Below, in pieces: positions 40,991 through 52,851 of a stretch of 64,000 nt of DNA. The DNA is from Tuctoria greenei (taxonomy: Eukaryota > Streptophyta > Magnoliopsida > Poales > Poaceae), in assembly GCA_036927565.1 (NCBI GenBank), contig JAYESD010000009.1, forward strand, positions 162,276,929-162,340,928. The letters are read 5' to 3'. Each line of letters begins with the position of its first letter. Within the stretch, counting starts at the first letter, position 1. The notes below the pieces were generated by a model that made no database searches, was not told the DNA's origin, and worked only from the letters and a program-made list of their open reading frames with translations. The position numbers were made by a program, and so were the translations under genes.

Positions 40991-42668
40991 ATCATTGGGA
41001 ACAGTGTACTTGAAAAGACATATTTTCAAAAATTAGGATTCGAGTGAGGAATTAGCTATATGCCCTTATAAGGAATATTATTAGTATAAGATATAAAGGT
41101 GGTAAACTAACTTATATGTTATTAATTCTGTAACGATGCCCCGACGTTAGGTAAGAGGTAAGGTACGCCACCGTAAGCTGATCAATTGCGGTAAGCTCAC
41201 CATGCGAGAGGTAGCATGGAAGTTTTCCGTGGCTAGCACAGAAATGTTAATAGGAGTCTCTGAAGCTTTCTATATTTTTGAGAACCTATGACATGCGGTA
41301 CCCCAGCGTGCTTCAAAGTTAGTGGGAGCCCCCGTCGGGTGGTGTATAACCCGATAGTATGCATCTCTAGAACCATTCATGTTCTATGAGAGCATGCGAA
41401 ACACGTATGCCCGAGCGTGTATAAGCCAGATTGTACGGGAGTCTTTGCTGTACAGACGTATTTACAGCCATGTACCTCGAGACATGACCTCGCTCGAGGG
41501 CGACTCACACCAGAGTCGTATGCATTTATTTTCATATGTATTATTGTGACTGCCTGTCATGTTTCCCCGTACCGCCCTTGAGGTGTGAAAGTGTGAAAGG
41601 GGATTGTTTGTCTTTTGCAGCATTGACTACGGTAGAAGACCGTGTAGAAACCGTTTGCGAGAGAACGATATAGGAATCACCTATAGACGTAACCGGATAT
41701 ACCAGATAGAATTTTCTTTGGTGAGGTATGTAGTACCGTCAGTATCAAACATGATACTTGACCATCCCCAACGACAGAATGGATGCATAATATTTTGGAA
41801 ACTCCGAATATGTAGGTTTGGGCTCCGTAAAAGGGACTCTGACTCAATCAGGGCAGAAAAGTTTGATAATCTGTTGAAATCTGGAGTATACTAAAACTGC
41901 TCCAGATGACCCTCCCATTGTACCAGTACCAGTAATATTGCCATAACTCAATGTAGGAACATCTTCTGCCTTATTGCGATACATGTCTGGAAAGGGCAGA
42001 AGTAGATATACAGGTTTGGTGTTTAGAGTTTTTCCTAATTCAATTTGAGTCAAATCAAATTTGGAAATCAAAACAGTGAACTGCATGACTGCTGGTGCAA
42101 ACCAGTCAGTTCAACTGTTTAGTTTGGATAGTTATAACTTTTAATCCAGAATAGTGACATAATCACATATATACATTTTTGGAAAGCTTAGGAAGTCCTC
42201 TATCAACTTTATTTTGCATTCATGATCTGAATATGGGTACAGCTGTGTCTAATTCCATTTGTCGCAAACTTGGTTCTGGCAGTCCAGAACTTGAAGCAGT
42301 TTGCACATGTTTGTGAATTCGCGCGCGATCCCTGTATAACAAACTTTTCGGGGGGGGGGGGGGGGGTAACTCTTTTACTTCTAGATTGTTAACTTGATGT
42401 TATACAAAGTTTATTTTTTCATTACCTCAAAATATTGTCATGATATCCCTGTATAAATTGTGGGTCACTACATATACAGGGGAGGTTCTGTCAAAATTTC
42501 CAGAGAATATGGGTCAACTTAAAACCTGTATAGATTCTATTTCCTAGCTCACTTGTAGCTGTATGGGTACAATCTGGAAAGGTTGTGAAGTGTACTACAA
42601 CCTTGGTATTCAACTACACCTTTGATTATGAAAATTCCTGTATGAAACTGTGGTGTTTATACAGGAAG
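40991..42668 (+). other. Long leader of dimer copy 1
   Basis: About 1.7 kb without a conserved ORF. Compared with copy 2 it lacks about 147 bp at 41848. A run of 17 G occurs at 42350-42366 (6 G in copy 2). CCTGTATA/TATACAGG motifs cluster at 42331-42665. Confidence 0.6.
42331..42665. repeat. CCTGTATA / TATACAGG cluster
   Basis: Six copies of CCTGTAT(A/G) or its complement at 42331, 42448, 42473 (inverted), 42525, 42637 and 42658 (inverted), just before the extra ORF. The same set is present in copy 2 at about 54352-54675. Confidence 0.7.
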
Positions 42669-43634
42669 ATGGCAGCGGAGATGATCCGATTAGCTAACGG
42701 TTGGGTGCACACGACGTGCACTGGCCAAGGCGGGTTTCCGGATTTGTTTGTCTTGCTGATAAACCAGTGCGGATATGAGGAGGTGCCTAGCTATTGGGGA
42801 AAGGAATTCCATGACAACAGGGTGAAGAGTTGTGTCATCTACGTCGACGTGCCTTCTGGTCCACCAAGCAATGGATGGGCCCCCTTTTCTATCAAAATAA
42901 GGGGTGTTCTGTTAGAAGAAACTTGGTGCTTCGCCACAAGTGTTGCTATGGGGAGGTTTTGCAAACTTCACCATCGTCAGCTAGTGGGTACTCCGTATGA
43001 GTTCTTTCCGGTCAGCGGTAGAGCCGCTGAAGAGTGGGCTAACCGATTGATCGCAGATTATGAACTCTGCGGTGGAACATCGGTGACAGCCTTAGCGGTG
43101 TATGCAGCGGCATCACGTCGCGAAAATGGCACCCAGAAGGCGTGCATTAAGGAGGTGGTGGATAATCTGAGGGAAACCATAATTCGAGGGGATCATTTTG
43201 AGCGTGAAAATAATTTGCTTAGAACCTCGATCGCTCCTCTCAACCGACGTATCCGCTTCAAAGAAGAGCAGTATGAGCTAATTGCTCAAGATCTGTCGGA
43301 GGCTCGTGGAGAAACTCAAGAGATGGAGACTGAGTTGGAGGCAAGTTTACTTAATGTGCACCAGCTGGGTACTCAGTTGAGCACGATGACTGAAGATCGG
43401 GATCGGTCTAGAGCGGAGGCTCAGGACTGGAAAACCAGTTGTGAACAGGCCCAGCAGGAACTCGACGGCTTTAGGATGTTTATGGTGCAGGCCGATGTAC
43501 AAGCATTGGCTGTCACAAAAGCATCGATAATGGTCGAGGCAGCAGCTTCTACTTCAGCACCCGTACCGGTGGTGCCCAATCCTGAGGATGACGAGGAAGA
43601 AGAAGATCCTGAGGAAGTCGAGTTCTATCCTTAG
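42669..43634 (+). CDS. Extra coiled-coil ORF upstream of gag, copy 1
   Basis: A 321-residue frame from ATG 42669 (MAAEMIRLANGW); the phase is also open upstream to about 42585. Residues about 1-140 look globular and Trp/Cys-containing (VHTTCTGQGGFPDLF, EETWCFATSVAMGRF). Residues about 165-270 are strongly heptad-like coiled coil (RETIIRGDHFEREN, QDLSEARGETQEMETELEA, AQQELDGF). The C-terminus is very acidic (PEDDEEEEDPEEVEF). No domain is recognised. The ORF lies between leader and gag in the same orientation as the element. It is open in both dimer copies although gag and pol are full of stops. It may be element-encoded or a captured host exon. Confidence 0.6.
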   Translation: MAAEMIRLANGWVHTTCTGQGGFPDLFVLLINQCGYEEVPSYWGKEFHDNRVKSCVIYVDVPSGPPSNGWAPFSIKIRGVLLEETWCFATSVAMGRFCKLHHRQLVGTPYEFFPVSGRAAEEWANRLIADYELCGGTSVTALAVYAAASRRENGTQKACIKEVVDNLRETIIRGDHFERENNLLRTSIAPLNRRIRFKEEQYELIAQDLSEARGETQEMETELEASLLNVHQLGTQLSTMTEDRDRSRAEAQDWKTSCEQAQQELDGFRMFMVQADVQALAVTKASIMVEAAASTSAPVPVVPNPEDDEEEEDPEEVEFYP

Positions 43635-44005
43635 GGGATAGTGGTTGTGTTATTAACCACTATAGGCAGGGAGTAGTGTTGTGTAATAAGCACTACCAGT
43701 ATTTTGTGACTTTATGAGTCTTGTTGTGAATAGTAGCAAGGTGTGTGTATGACAACATAGACATAACGTCTTGTGGTGACCAAGCATAGACGAGACAACT
43801 TCTATAGATGAAGTTTGTCCATTTTGGAGTTCTATTGTAACTTGGACCCGAGATAATATAGATTGTACAAAGCTTGTACTTTATCAATTTATGTGAATGT
43901 TGTGTATTATCTATTGTTGTCTACCGCATTACTATTTATATGGAAGGATGAACTTGAGGCAATGAGACTTATGGTGTCTTATGGTGTAAATCATTGTATT
44001 GCAGC
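43635..44005 (+). other. Spacer between extra ORF and gag, copy 1
   Basis: About 370 bp, AT-rich, no ORF. It has direct near-duplicates such as 'gttattaaccactatagg' and 'ttgtgtaataagcactacc'. Confidence 0.5.
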
Positions 44006-45180
44006 ATGGTGCGTACACGTACAGCCCAGGAAGTGGGAGGCTCAAGTAGGGGACAGGGGGATGACACACCACCCCCGGGGCAGAGCACGCCCCAGACGCA
44101 GCCAGCTCCACCACCTCCACCTACACTTCCCAGAAGTCTCGCGGAGGTTCTCGCAGCAGTGCTCGGCTCGCGTGATGAGCAAACCGAGTTGTTGTGGACC
44201 CTGGTACAGCATTCGTCCCGTCAAGGGGGATGACAAGCTGAGGGGCCACGTAAGCCATATCCATGTTCCTACTCGGATTTCACATCGACGCATCCGTCGG
44301 TCCTCACGGAGTCCGACGAACCTTTGGAGGCGGACAACTAACTCCGCTCCATTGAAGGGAAGTTCGGTTTACTCGAGGTAACCGAACAACAGAACACTCT
44401 GTTTGCAGCTCAACAACTGCTGGGTTCTGCTGGTGCGTGGTGGGCAAACTACCTCGCCGCACGCCCCACGGGCTATGTCATGAGTTGGGCAGAATTCCGG
44501 GAGGCGTTCCGCACCTACCATATCCCTCCCGCGATTATGAGGAGGAAGCTTCAATAGTTCTTAGAGCTGAAGCAGGGAGGAAGGAGTGCTTACGAGTACT
44601 CCAAGACCTTCAACCACTTGGACCAATATGCACAGGACCAAGTGAACATGGAAGACAGGAAGCGAGAGTGCTTCAACATGGGTTTGAACCCCAAGATGAA
44701 GGACAAGCTTGCCTTGTTCAACTGTGGTAGCTTCAACGATATTGCCAATGCCGCGATCGTACAAGAGGACGCTACTCGAGAGCTGTCCTCAGACAAGAAG
44801 AAGAGGAGTGCTCCACAAGGCGGCAGAGGTGGCGCTCCTCAGTAGTACCAAATGGTGTATCGATCACCATCCGGCCAGAGGTGGCAACCGCCATCGCGAC
44901 CACCGATGTTTAGTGGTCGCTAGTTCAGCAACAACGGTTTTCGACCGCAGCAGCAGCAGGGGATGATCCCACGTGCACTTCCACCTCCACCGCGTGCACC
45001 GGGATTCCGTCCTCCCATTCGTACCGGCCAAACCCCGTATACGTGTTTCACGTGTGGACGCACGGGGCACTTCGCCAAGGACTGCCCGCAGAGTAGGCAG
45101 GGCGGAGGACAGTCATCATACCAGGGCGCCAATCAGCCCCGCAACCAGCCCAAGAAGCCAGTCCCCAGACTCGGCAATGT
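44006..45180 (+). pseudogene. gag: Gag of Gypsy dimer copy 1 (multiple stops)
   Basis: ATG at 44006 (MVRTRTAQEVGG), then a Gln/Pro-rich N-terminus, a Retrotrans_gag capsid domain (SIEGKFGLLEVTEQQ, LGSAGAWWANYL, SYVMSWAEF-like) and a CCHC knuckle (CFTCGRTGHFAKDC, 45044-45085). In-frame stops lie near 44231 (TGA), 44339 (TAA), 44556 (TAG), 44843 (TAG) and 44920 (TAG). At each of these copy 2 has a sense codon, so they are private to this copy. Confidence 0.85.
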
Positions 45181-45583
45181 CCACTACCTCGCCATTGAGG
45201 ATGTTCCGGATGGTGCACCCGTACTCACGGGTACGTTTTCTATCTTTGATCATCCCGTAGTCATACTCTTTGACTCTGGAGCTTCCCACAATGTCATTAG
45301 CAAGTCTTTTGTCATTAAAAGTCAGTTGCCTATTATCTCCACAAAAATTCCGTATGTGATTTGCACTCTTGCAGGCAAGACAGTAACAAATGAAATGGTT
45401 CCTGGGATATCACTTAACCTAGGGGGGACTATATATCTTACTTCACTTCTGATACTGGAGAATCAGAAGCTAGATGTCATCTTGGAATGGCGTGGTTACA
45501 ATACCATGGTGTATTCTAGATCTTGTTCCTTGAAAAATATATCTGAATTCTGCACTTCATCCTTCCCAAGTCCTCAATCTTGA
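45181..45583 (+). pseudogene. pol: Aspartic protease, copy 1
   Basis: Open from the gag knuckle in the same frame. Active site LFDSGASHNVIS with DSGA at 45272-45283, then LPIISTKIPY and LDVILEW. A one-base loss near 45486 shifts the frame relative to copy 2, which reads LGMAWLQYHGAILDL here. Confidence 0.85.
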
Positions 45584-45596
45584 GAGAATTATTCTA

Positions 45597-47177
45597 GTGA
45601 ACCCATCTACTCACATTACTGAGGTTATTGAACTTAAGGATATTCCAGTAGTATGTGAGTATCCGGACGTGTTTCCCGAAGATCTTCCTGGTATGCCACC
45701 AGAAAGAGACATAGAGTTCAAGATTGAGCTTGTACCGGGAACAGTGCCGATCTCAAGGCAACCCTACAAGATGGCACCCAAGGAACTTGCAGAACTGAAG
45801 GAGCAGTTAACGGAACTTGAGAACAAGGGTTTCATTCGTCCAAGTTCATCACCATGGGGTTGTTCTGCATTGTTCGTGGAGAAGAAAGATAAGACCTTGA
45901 GACTATGTGTGGACAATCGTCCACTCAATGCTGTCACTATCAAAAACAAGTATCCGCTACCACGCATTGATATTATTTTCGATCAACTAGTGGGTGCTAA
46001 AAGTATTTTCGAAGATGGATCTTCATTCTAGTTATCATCAAATTAGAATCCGGCCAGAAGATATACCAAAGACAGCATTCTCGATGAGGTATGGACTGTA
46101 TGAAAACCTTGTCATGTCCTTCGGATTGACCAACGCACCGGCTCATTTCATGTATCTCATGAACTCAGTGTTCATGCTGGAATTGGACAAGTTTGTCATG
46201 GTCTTTATTGACGACATCCTTGTGTATTCGAAATCCAAAGAAGAACAAGCTCAACACTTGCGTATCGTGCTTCAACGATTACGAGATCACCAGCTATATG
46301 CCAAGTTCAGCAAGTGTGAATTCTGGATCAGCCAAGTGCCATTTTTAGGGCACATCATATCTGCAGAAGGGATTGCAGTTGATCCCAGCGAGATAAAGCA
46401 AGTACTCAAATGGGAGTCTCCAAAGTATGTACATGAAGTTTGAAGTTTCCTTGTTTAGCTGGGTATTACCGGAGGTTCATTCCCAGTTTCTCCAAAATAG
46501 CTAAACCAATGCCAGAACTTCTGAAGAAGGGGAAAAATTATGTATGGACACATGCATGTGAGGGAGGTTTCCAGGCATTGGTAAAACACCTCACAACAAC
46601 ACCAGTATTAGCTCAACTGGACACAACCAAATCTTTTGACGTGTATTGTGATGCATCAGGAATTGGTTTGGGTTGTGTGCTGATGCAGGACAAATGAGTG
46701 ATCGCTTACGGATCACGGCAGCTTTGGATCCATGAGCAGCACTATCCGACTCATGATCTAGAGTTCGCTGCTGTGGTACTAGCATTGAAGATGTGGAGAC
46801 ATTATCTACTGGGTAATCTAGTACATCTCTACAACGATAACAAGAGCCTGAAGTACATCTTCATCCAAAAGGACTTAAATATGCGATAGCGTATATGGTT
46901 GGAATTAATCAAGGATTATGAGATTGAGATCCACTACCATCCAGGCAAGGCGAATGTAGTCGCAGATGCTCTGAGCCGCAAGTCCCATATCAACAATCTT
47001 TCCATCACCTCAACGGGAGAAGAAGAACTGAGTCTCTACTTGGTTCCATATGGGGCACTCTACAACCTAGCTCTCATTCCTACTATCAGGGAGGGTATTA
47101 TAGCAGTTCAGAAGGAGGACAAAGGGATGTCGCACATTCGGCAAAGAATGAAAAAGGGGGAGATGAAATGTTTCTGA
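45597..47177 (+). pseudogene. pol: Reverse transcriptase and RNase H, copy 1
   Basis: RT begins DVFPEDLPGMPPERDIEF and runs through QPYKMAPKELAELK, LRLCVDNRPLNAVTI and a frameshift near 46000 to SYHQIRIRPEDIPKTAF and the catalytic FIDD at 46204-46215. A TGA near 46441 interrupts the connection to RNase H (SFDVYCDASGIGLGCVL). Another stop lies at about 46695. HDLEFAAVVLALK and LYNDNKSLKYIF follow; the usual 'TDHKSL' is changed to 'NDNKSL'. The end is KANVVADALSRKSH. The second 'adalsrks' block marks the RNase H C-terminus of chromoviruses. Confidence 0.87.
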
Positions 47178-47216
47178 TGTGACGATGAAGGTACTCTCCG
47201 GTTTAAAAACCGCATA

Positions 47217-48522
47217 GTGGTACCCTGGAACATGGAACTTCGGAAGAAGATACTGGATGAGGCTCATTTATCCAAGTACTCCATTCATTCGGGAAGTAAC
47301 AAAATGTACCAAGACTTGAGAAAGATGTTCTGGTGGACTCGGATGAAGAGAGAAGTAGCAACATACGTATCCGAATGTGATACGTGTCGACGAGTGAAGG
47401 CCGACCATATGAAGGCAGTTGGACAGCTTCAACCTTTAAGCATACCAACTTGGAAATGGGAGGATATCAGCATGGATTTCATTGTTGAGTTGCCTCCTAC
47501 TTTCCATTAGCACGACTCAATTTGGGTGATCGTTGACCGGTTGACCAAATCAGCTCATTTCATACCGGTCAGTGTCGAGTATGATGCAAAGCGGTATGCA
47601 GAACTTTATATCTCCAGAATCTTGTGCCTACATGGTGTACCCCACACTATCATTTCTGATTGTGGATCTATTTTCGTTGCTCGATTTTGGGAGCATCTCC
47701 ACGATGCATTGGGTACCAAACTGATTTGGAGCTCGGCTTATCATCCTCAGACTGATGGACAGACCGAGCAGGTGAATCAAGTGCTTAAGGATATGCTTCA
47801 TGCCTGTGCCATCCACCATGGTAGGAACTGGGATGATCATCTACCATTGGCAGAATTTTCGTACAACAACAGTTACCAGGCTAGCATCCAGATGGCGCCA
47901 TATGAAGCTCTTTATGGCCGGAAGTGTCGCACACCCTTGAACTGGTGCGAATCTGGTGAACGAGTGGTATATGGCATCGACTTGGTAAATGAAGCCGAAG
48001 AGCAAGTACGCCTTATTCAAGCAAATCTCAAAGCTGCTCAGTCTCGTCAGAAGAGCTATGCAGAAAAACGACGTCGACCTCTTCTTCGAGGTTGGGGATC
48101 AAGTTTATCTCCGGGTATCCCCAATGAAGGGAATTCATCGATTCGGAGTGAAAGGGAAGCTAGCTCCACGTTTCATTTGGCTATTCGCAATAATCAAAAG
48201 ATGTGGACCTGTGGCATATCAATTGGAGTTACCGCCGTCGCTGGCAGGGGTCCACAATGTGTTTCCCTTTTATCAGTTGCGGAAATGTCTCAAAGCCCCA
48301 ACGAATGTACGTATTGAGGATTTGGAAGCTCTCCAACCAGATCTTACATATTCCGAGCATCCAACCCAGATCGTTGATGAGAAAACTTGCACCACAATGA
48401 GGTGCACCTTGCGTTTCTACAAGGTCTTGTGGAGCAACCACAGTGCTAAAGAAGCCACATGGGAAAGCGAGGAATATCTTAAAACGAACTATCCGGACTT
48501 GTTAGCGGCACTTGTTCAGTAG
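47217..48522 (+). pseudogene. pol: Integrase and chromodomain, copy 1
   Basis: Zinc-binding HHCC region (EAHLSKYSIHSG, SECDTCRRVK), then a core with catalytic acids in DISMDFIVELPPTF, TIISDCGSIF and GQTEQVNQVLKDML. A TAG at about 47508 interrupts the first block. A frameshift near 48085 separates the core from the C-terminal part (LRKCLKAPTNVRIEDLEAL). The chromodomain (YKVLWSNHSAKEATWESEEYL) ends at TAG 48520-48522. The chromodomain places the family among Tekay/Del-like chromoviruses. Confidence 0.87.
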
Positions 48523-48565
48523 ATCTTTACCTTTTGCCTTTCCTTTGTAATCTCGAGACAAGATT

Positions 48566-48583
48566 CTTTTAAGAGGGGTGGAA
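48566..48583 (+). other. Polypurine tract before LTR 2
   Basis: 'ttttaagaggggtggaa' immediately before TGTAAAATCC; the copy-2 equivalent 'ttttaaggggggaggaa' at 60554-60570 is cleaner. Confidence 0.75.
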
Positions 48584-51500
48584 TGTAAAATCCCACTTTT
48601 TCCTTTCATGTGAAGTTCAGCTACAAGTTGTTTATCAAATATAATGGAGGTCAATATAGTTGTGCACATGAACTTGACCTCACTAAAAAGTTTTCTTTCT
48701 ACTCATGTTTAATTTTATTAACATGAGGATTGGACTTCACCACTAATCCTAGAACCAGTTTAACTAAATCTTCCTGCAAAGTTGGGAATTTAATTAAATG
48801 ATATGGCTAGGGCAAAACTATGTTGCAGCATTATAAAATCAAAACAAATGTAATTTGAGTATGTTGCTATGTATATCTTGCCCTGGCAGAAAGATTCAAA
48901 TCCAAGGCTCCAAATTTTTCCTTGGCCTCTTAGATATTTTAAATAGCTTCTCGGAAAATTTCCAAGATTTTTGAAGTACGTCTTCCACTTAGTTGGACAC
49001 GTACAAAGGATTCCTTTCGCGTCGATCTCAAATTTAGCTTTGCACTGAACCTTGCCCAAATCAACCCACAATTTTTCCTAAGACCTTTTATGGTTCAGTG
49101 AGCTTTGTTTCAAAGTTTGGGGATTTATGGACCTCAGCTACTATTTATTTCAATAAGGTTTATAAACATGTTTGAGTTCAAATTTGATTTTGAATTTGAA
49201 ACAAAATATGTCCAAATTGAAATCTGATTGCAGATTTGGGTTCCTCATATTTTTCTTAGCCTGTCTGTAAATTTTGGGAAGTTTTGGACAATGTTTGAGG
49301 TGGAATTTAGAGGAACAGATAAGGAAGAGTGGTGGGGCCCACATGTCAGCCAGGGGGACCGTTTAACCGCCCTGTGTTCTTTCTCCGCGTGACACCGCGA
49401 TGGCTGCATGCTGCAAGCGTGCCGCTCGGCCATCGGTTGCCTCTAGCTGCCTTGCTCCTATTTATCTACTGCGGTAAAGGCTATATATTCACCCCACCGT
49501 CGACTGAAGTCCCTCCTCGGTTCACTTTTCGCTCGCGCCGCGCCATTTCTCGCCGCCGCGACCACCTCAGTTCTGCCCGGCGCCTCTCAGCCTCGCCGCC
49601 AATACAAGCCTCCCCGTCCTCTGCAGTCTATAGGAAAAAGGTGTGTGGTCTCATGTAGCTTCTGGTTAAATTTGAACTCATATCGTGCATCCTAGCGTCC
49701 GTATTCCGTGAATTACTGAAGCACTTTTATAGCTTCGAAGCTAGTTCGTCGGTTTAATTCCGATTGTATGTACAATAATTCTTTGATCCAGTTAGACGAC
49801 ATGATCTACGTATCCTATCGCACCTTCCCTCCAAAAATCAGAAAGAACCATCGACTAATTAACGAGTTATCCGATTTTTCCCCTTCCGCCATTAATGGAG
49901 CTCGGTTCACCGTCGACCTTGGTGTTGCTGGCTATGGCACGAGCTCTAGACCCTCCTAAACTCTTTCCCATGCTTCCAAGATGCTTCCTGAACTTTCAAA
50001 TAAGAGTTTCTGCTAGGAAATCGAAGGTCTCGACATAACTGAAACCCTAGCACCCGCTGCCGCCGTCGGGAGTGGTTTTCCGGTCACCCATCACCGTCGG
50101 GAGTTACTCCAGCGTGTTCCCCTCGTGAAACTAGGGTGGGGTGGCAAGTACCGAGACCTCCCATGGGCCGGAAGTCATCGCCGGCGAGAACGCCGCCGTG
50201 CGCCGGCGAAGAGCGCTGCCGCCCGAGCCCGTGGCCAGAGGTTGAAGAAGGCAAGGACGCGGGTCCCACCTGCCAGTGAGCGCAGCGCGACCGGGATCAG
50301 CATGTGGCCAGGGATCTTCTGTGGCCGCGTGGAAATATTTATAGCCTCCGGTGTGGCTGACTCCTGGTTAGCTGATTTAAAATCCAGTGGGCCCATGCGC
50401 CAAATTTAAAAGCTGCAATTTCCAAATATATGCAGAACCATTTCCAAAGTTGAAAAATCAATATATCTCTGTAGACAGCTCCAAAATCTTCAAACAAATT
50501 TTTTTTTGAAAGTTCTTGACCTCTAGTTTCTGTCAGTACCAATTAGGTTCTGTGAACCTTACTTTTAAATTCTGTAGAAAACAATCTTTCCAAATGAAAA
50601 TACAATTTTTCCAGGTGAACTTTCCACTAGAAAAATCCCCAAAACTCACATAAAATACATTGTACTATTCTTCATTACCAGAACAAGTTTGGGAGCCATT
50701 GCACCTGTATAACCCTCTGAATAATTCAATTATCTTTTTCAGTCATTGAATTATTACAGATGTTCAGTTGCTTTATTATGTCCCAAATTTTGACTGAACC
50801 TTCCTTTTTGTCATAGACTAATCCCTGTGAAAATATGGGATTTAATTAACTTAATCTCCTAGTACTATTTCAGTTGCCAACTGAATATTGATTGAAAAGC
50901 TAAAATTCAATTATCAAATAATTCCAGAAATTCTTGCCAACTTTGAAATTCAATAACTCCTTCACCGAGGCTTAGACATTTATGAAACCAATTTTGCTAG
51001 AACCAGGACAACCTCCTCTATCATGATCATCAACTGGCAGCTATGTTCAAGCTACAGTTTCTTCTGTAAAATTCTTGGGAGTTTATTGCTTACCATAATT
51101 TTAGAGACAACAAACTATTTTATTCATCTCCTGTTCTTTGCCAGAGCTTCTATCATATTCCTTAGTATCTACCATCAAAGTCCCATAGCCAATTAAGATT
51201 ATTATCATATAATGATCACCATAGATTAAATTATCGTCTTGGTAGTAATTATTTTTCAAAGTCATTCATATACATATTATATGCATATCGTGTAGTGACC
51301 AAAGTCGAGGAGGAACCCGAGGACTTGGAGGTACACCTGCTGGATACTAACACAGACTCGGACCTGCATCCAGGCAAGCCCCGGTTTGCATTTAAGTCGT
51401 TTGTAAAGTTTTGCTTTATCACTATGTTGATTAGCATATGAATTGTGCATTACGTTCAGGATGCTTGAAATACTCCAGATGCATGACCCACAATCCCATT

Positions 51501-52835
51501 GGTTAATTGGGTAGGTTGATAGCTCAACGTGTAGAACTGCTATGCTAATGTTGTAGGTGAATCGGTAGAAGTCGAGTAGTTGGAATCTACTCGCGAGATA
51601 GAAAATTTGACACTCATCTACACTGGGTTAATATTTATAGAAAATAACTATTTAATCTAAACTTGAGACCGGTCAGAGATGCATAGGAAGAGGCAAGACG
51701 TGGTCTTGGTCGCATAGCTCTGACTGGTCAGTTAAGGCCCATCTGTATGCGGCCCCTTCGAACAAGCTTGACTTGTACCGGCGACATACTGGACATATGG
51801 ACTCCAGTAAACTAACGTAACTCGATAGCTGGGATGTCGAGGCCCATTAACTCACCATCGATAGGGGTGGGTTGAGGACAGTAAGGTGTAAATCGGTCGG
51901 CGGACACAAGAGGTGTTCCATGCGGAGACCTGTTCGCGGAGGTGAGACGGGTTCGGCGTTCGGGTTTCTTGTGAAAGGTGGCCATATACGACTAGTACTG
52001 AAGTGTTACGTAGGTACTGATGTACTCGCTGACACTTCCGAACGTGCGTATGTGTCGTGTTGTCCGGGTGTGTCCTGATTGCAATCACCGTCCCTTGCGG
52101 TAATAGAGTACCACTTGTTCACTGAGCTGTGACATAGTAAATACTAAAGAAGCCCAAAAAATATGTTGGATTGAATTATAATTGCTTTGTAACCTTGTAT
52201 GACTTAGAGATAGAAAAATTAAAGTTTACAGTTTCCCCATACTTTAGCTGTAATAGCATTATGTGCTCTAGGCATGTCATATCATCAGCAAAGCGTTTCT
52301 TGTTTGATTGTGGAGTCTATGATGTGCCGTGCTTGGAGAATGTCATTTGCTACTTAAAACCGGATTATAAGGATCCGCTTGTAGGCGAGTCATTTATGAT
52401 TCACCTTACCTATGCTTAGTGTTCAACCTTGCATATGTCTAGTGAGACGGGTCAGTCTTGCTGAGCCTTATGCTCATGTTTGCAGTTAACGAGTTTTTGC
52501 AGGTTATACGATTGATGACGGGTTCGATGATGAGGCTGCACCCCCTCCAGGGTGTACAACCGAGTGGGAACCCTGCACGCCGCCGTGATTTGGGTGTTGC
52601 TAGTGCGAAGTATCCAGGGCATGGATAACTTTGCTTTTGCATAGCTAGTGCTGAGAGCGTAGCTATGATATATAAGTTTCTTTCCTTCCGCTAGTATTGT
52701 AAAACTTATGCTGTATGATAAATAAAAGACTTCGTCTTGTATTTTATTCTCGTTCTGTTCTTGTATACTATTGGGTGTCGCATCGCATGACACCACCCAA
52801 TGAGATCCTCGGATGTCGGGATTCTGGTCCCCACA
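48584..52835 (+). repeat. Gypsy dimer LTR 2 (4252 bp), shared by both units
   Basis: Starts TGTAAAATCC, ends CCCCACA. It acts as 3' LTR of unit 1 and 5' LTR of unit 2. Scattered substitutions and small indels compared with LTR 1 and LTR 3. Confidence 0.9.
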
Positions 52836-52839
52836 GACA

Positions 52840-52851
52840 TGGTATCAGAAC
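52840..52851 (+). other. Primer-binding site, dimer copy 2 (mutated)
   Basis: TGGTATCAGAAC; one G-to-A change compared with TGGTATCAGAGC in copy 1. Confidence 0.8.
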
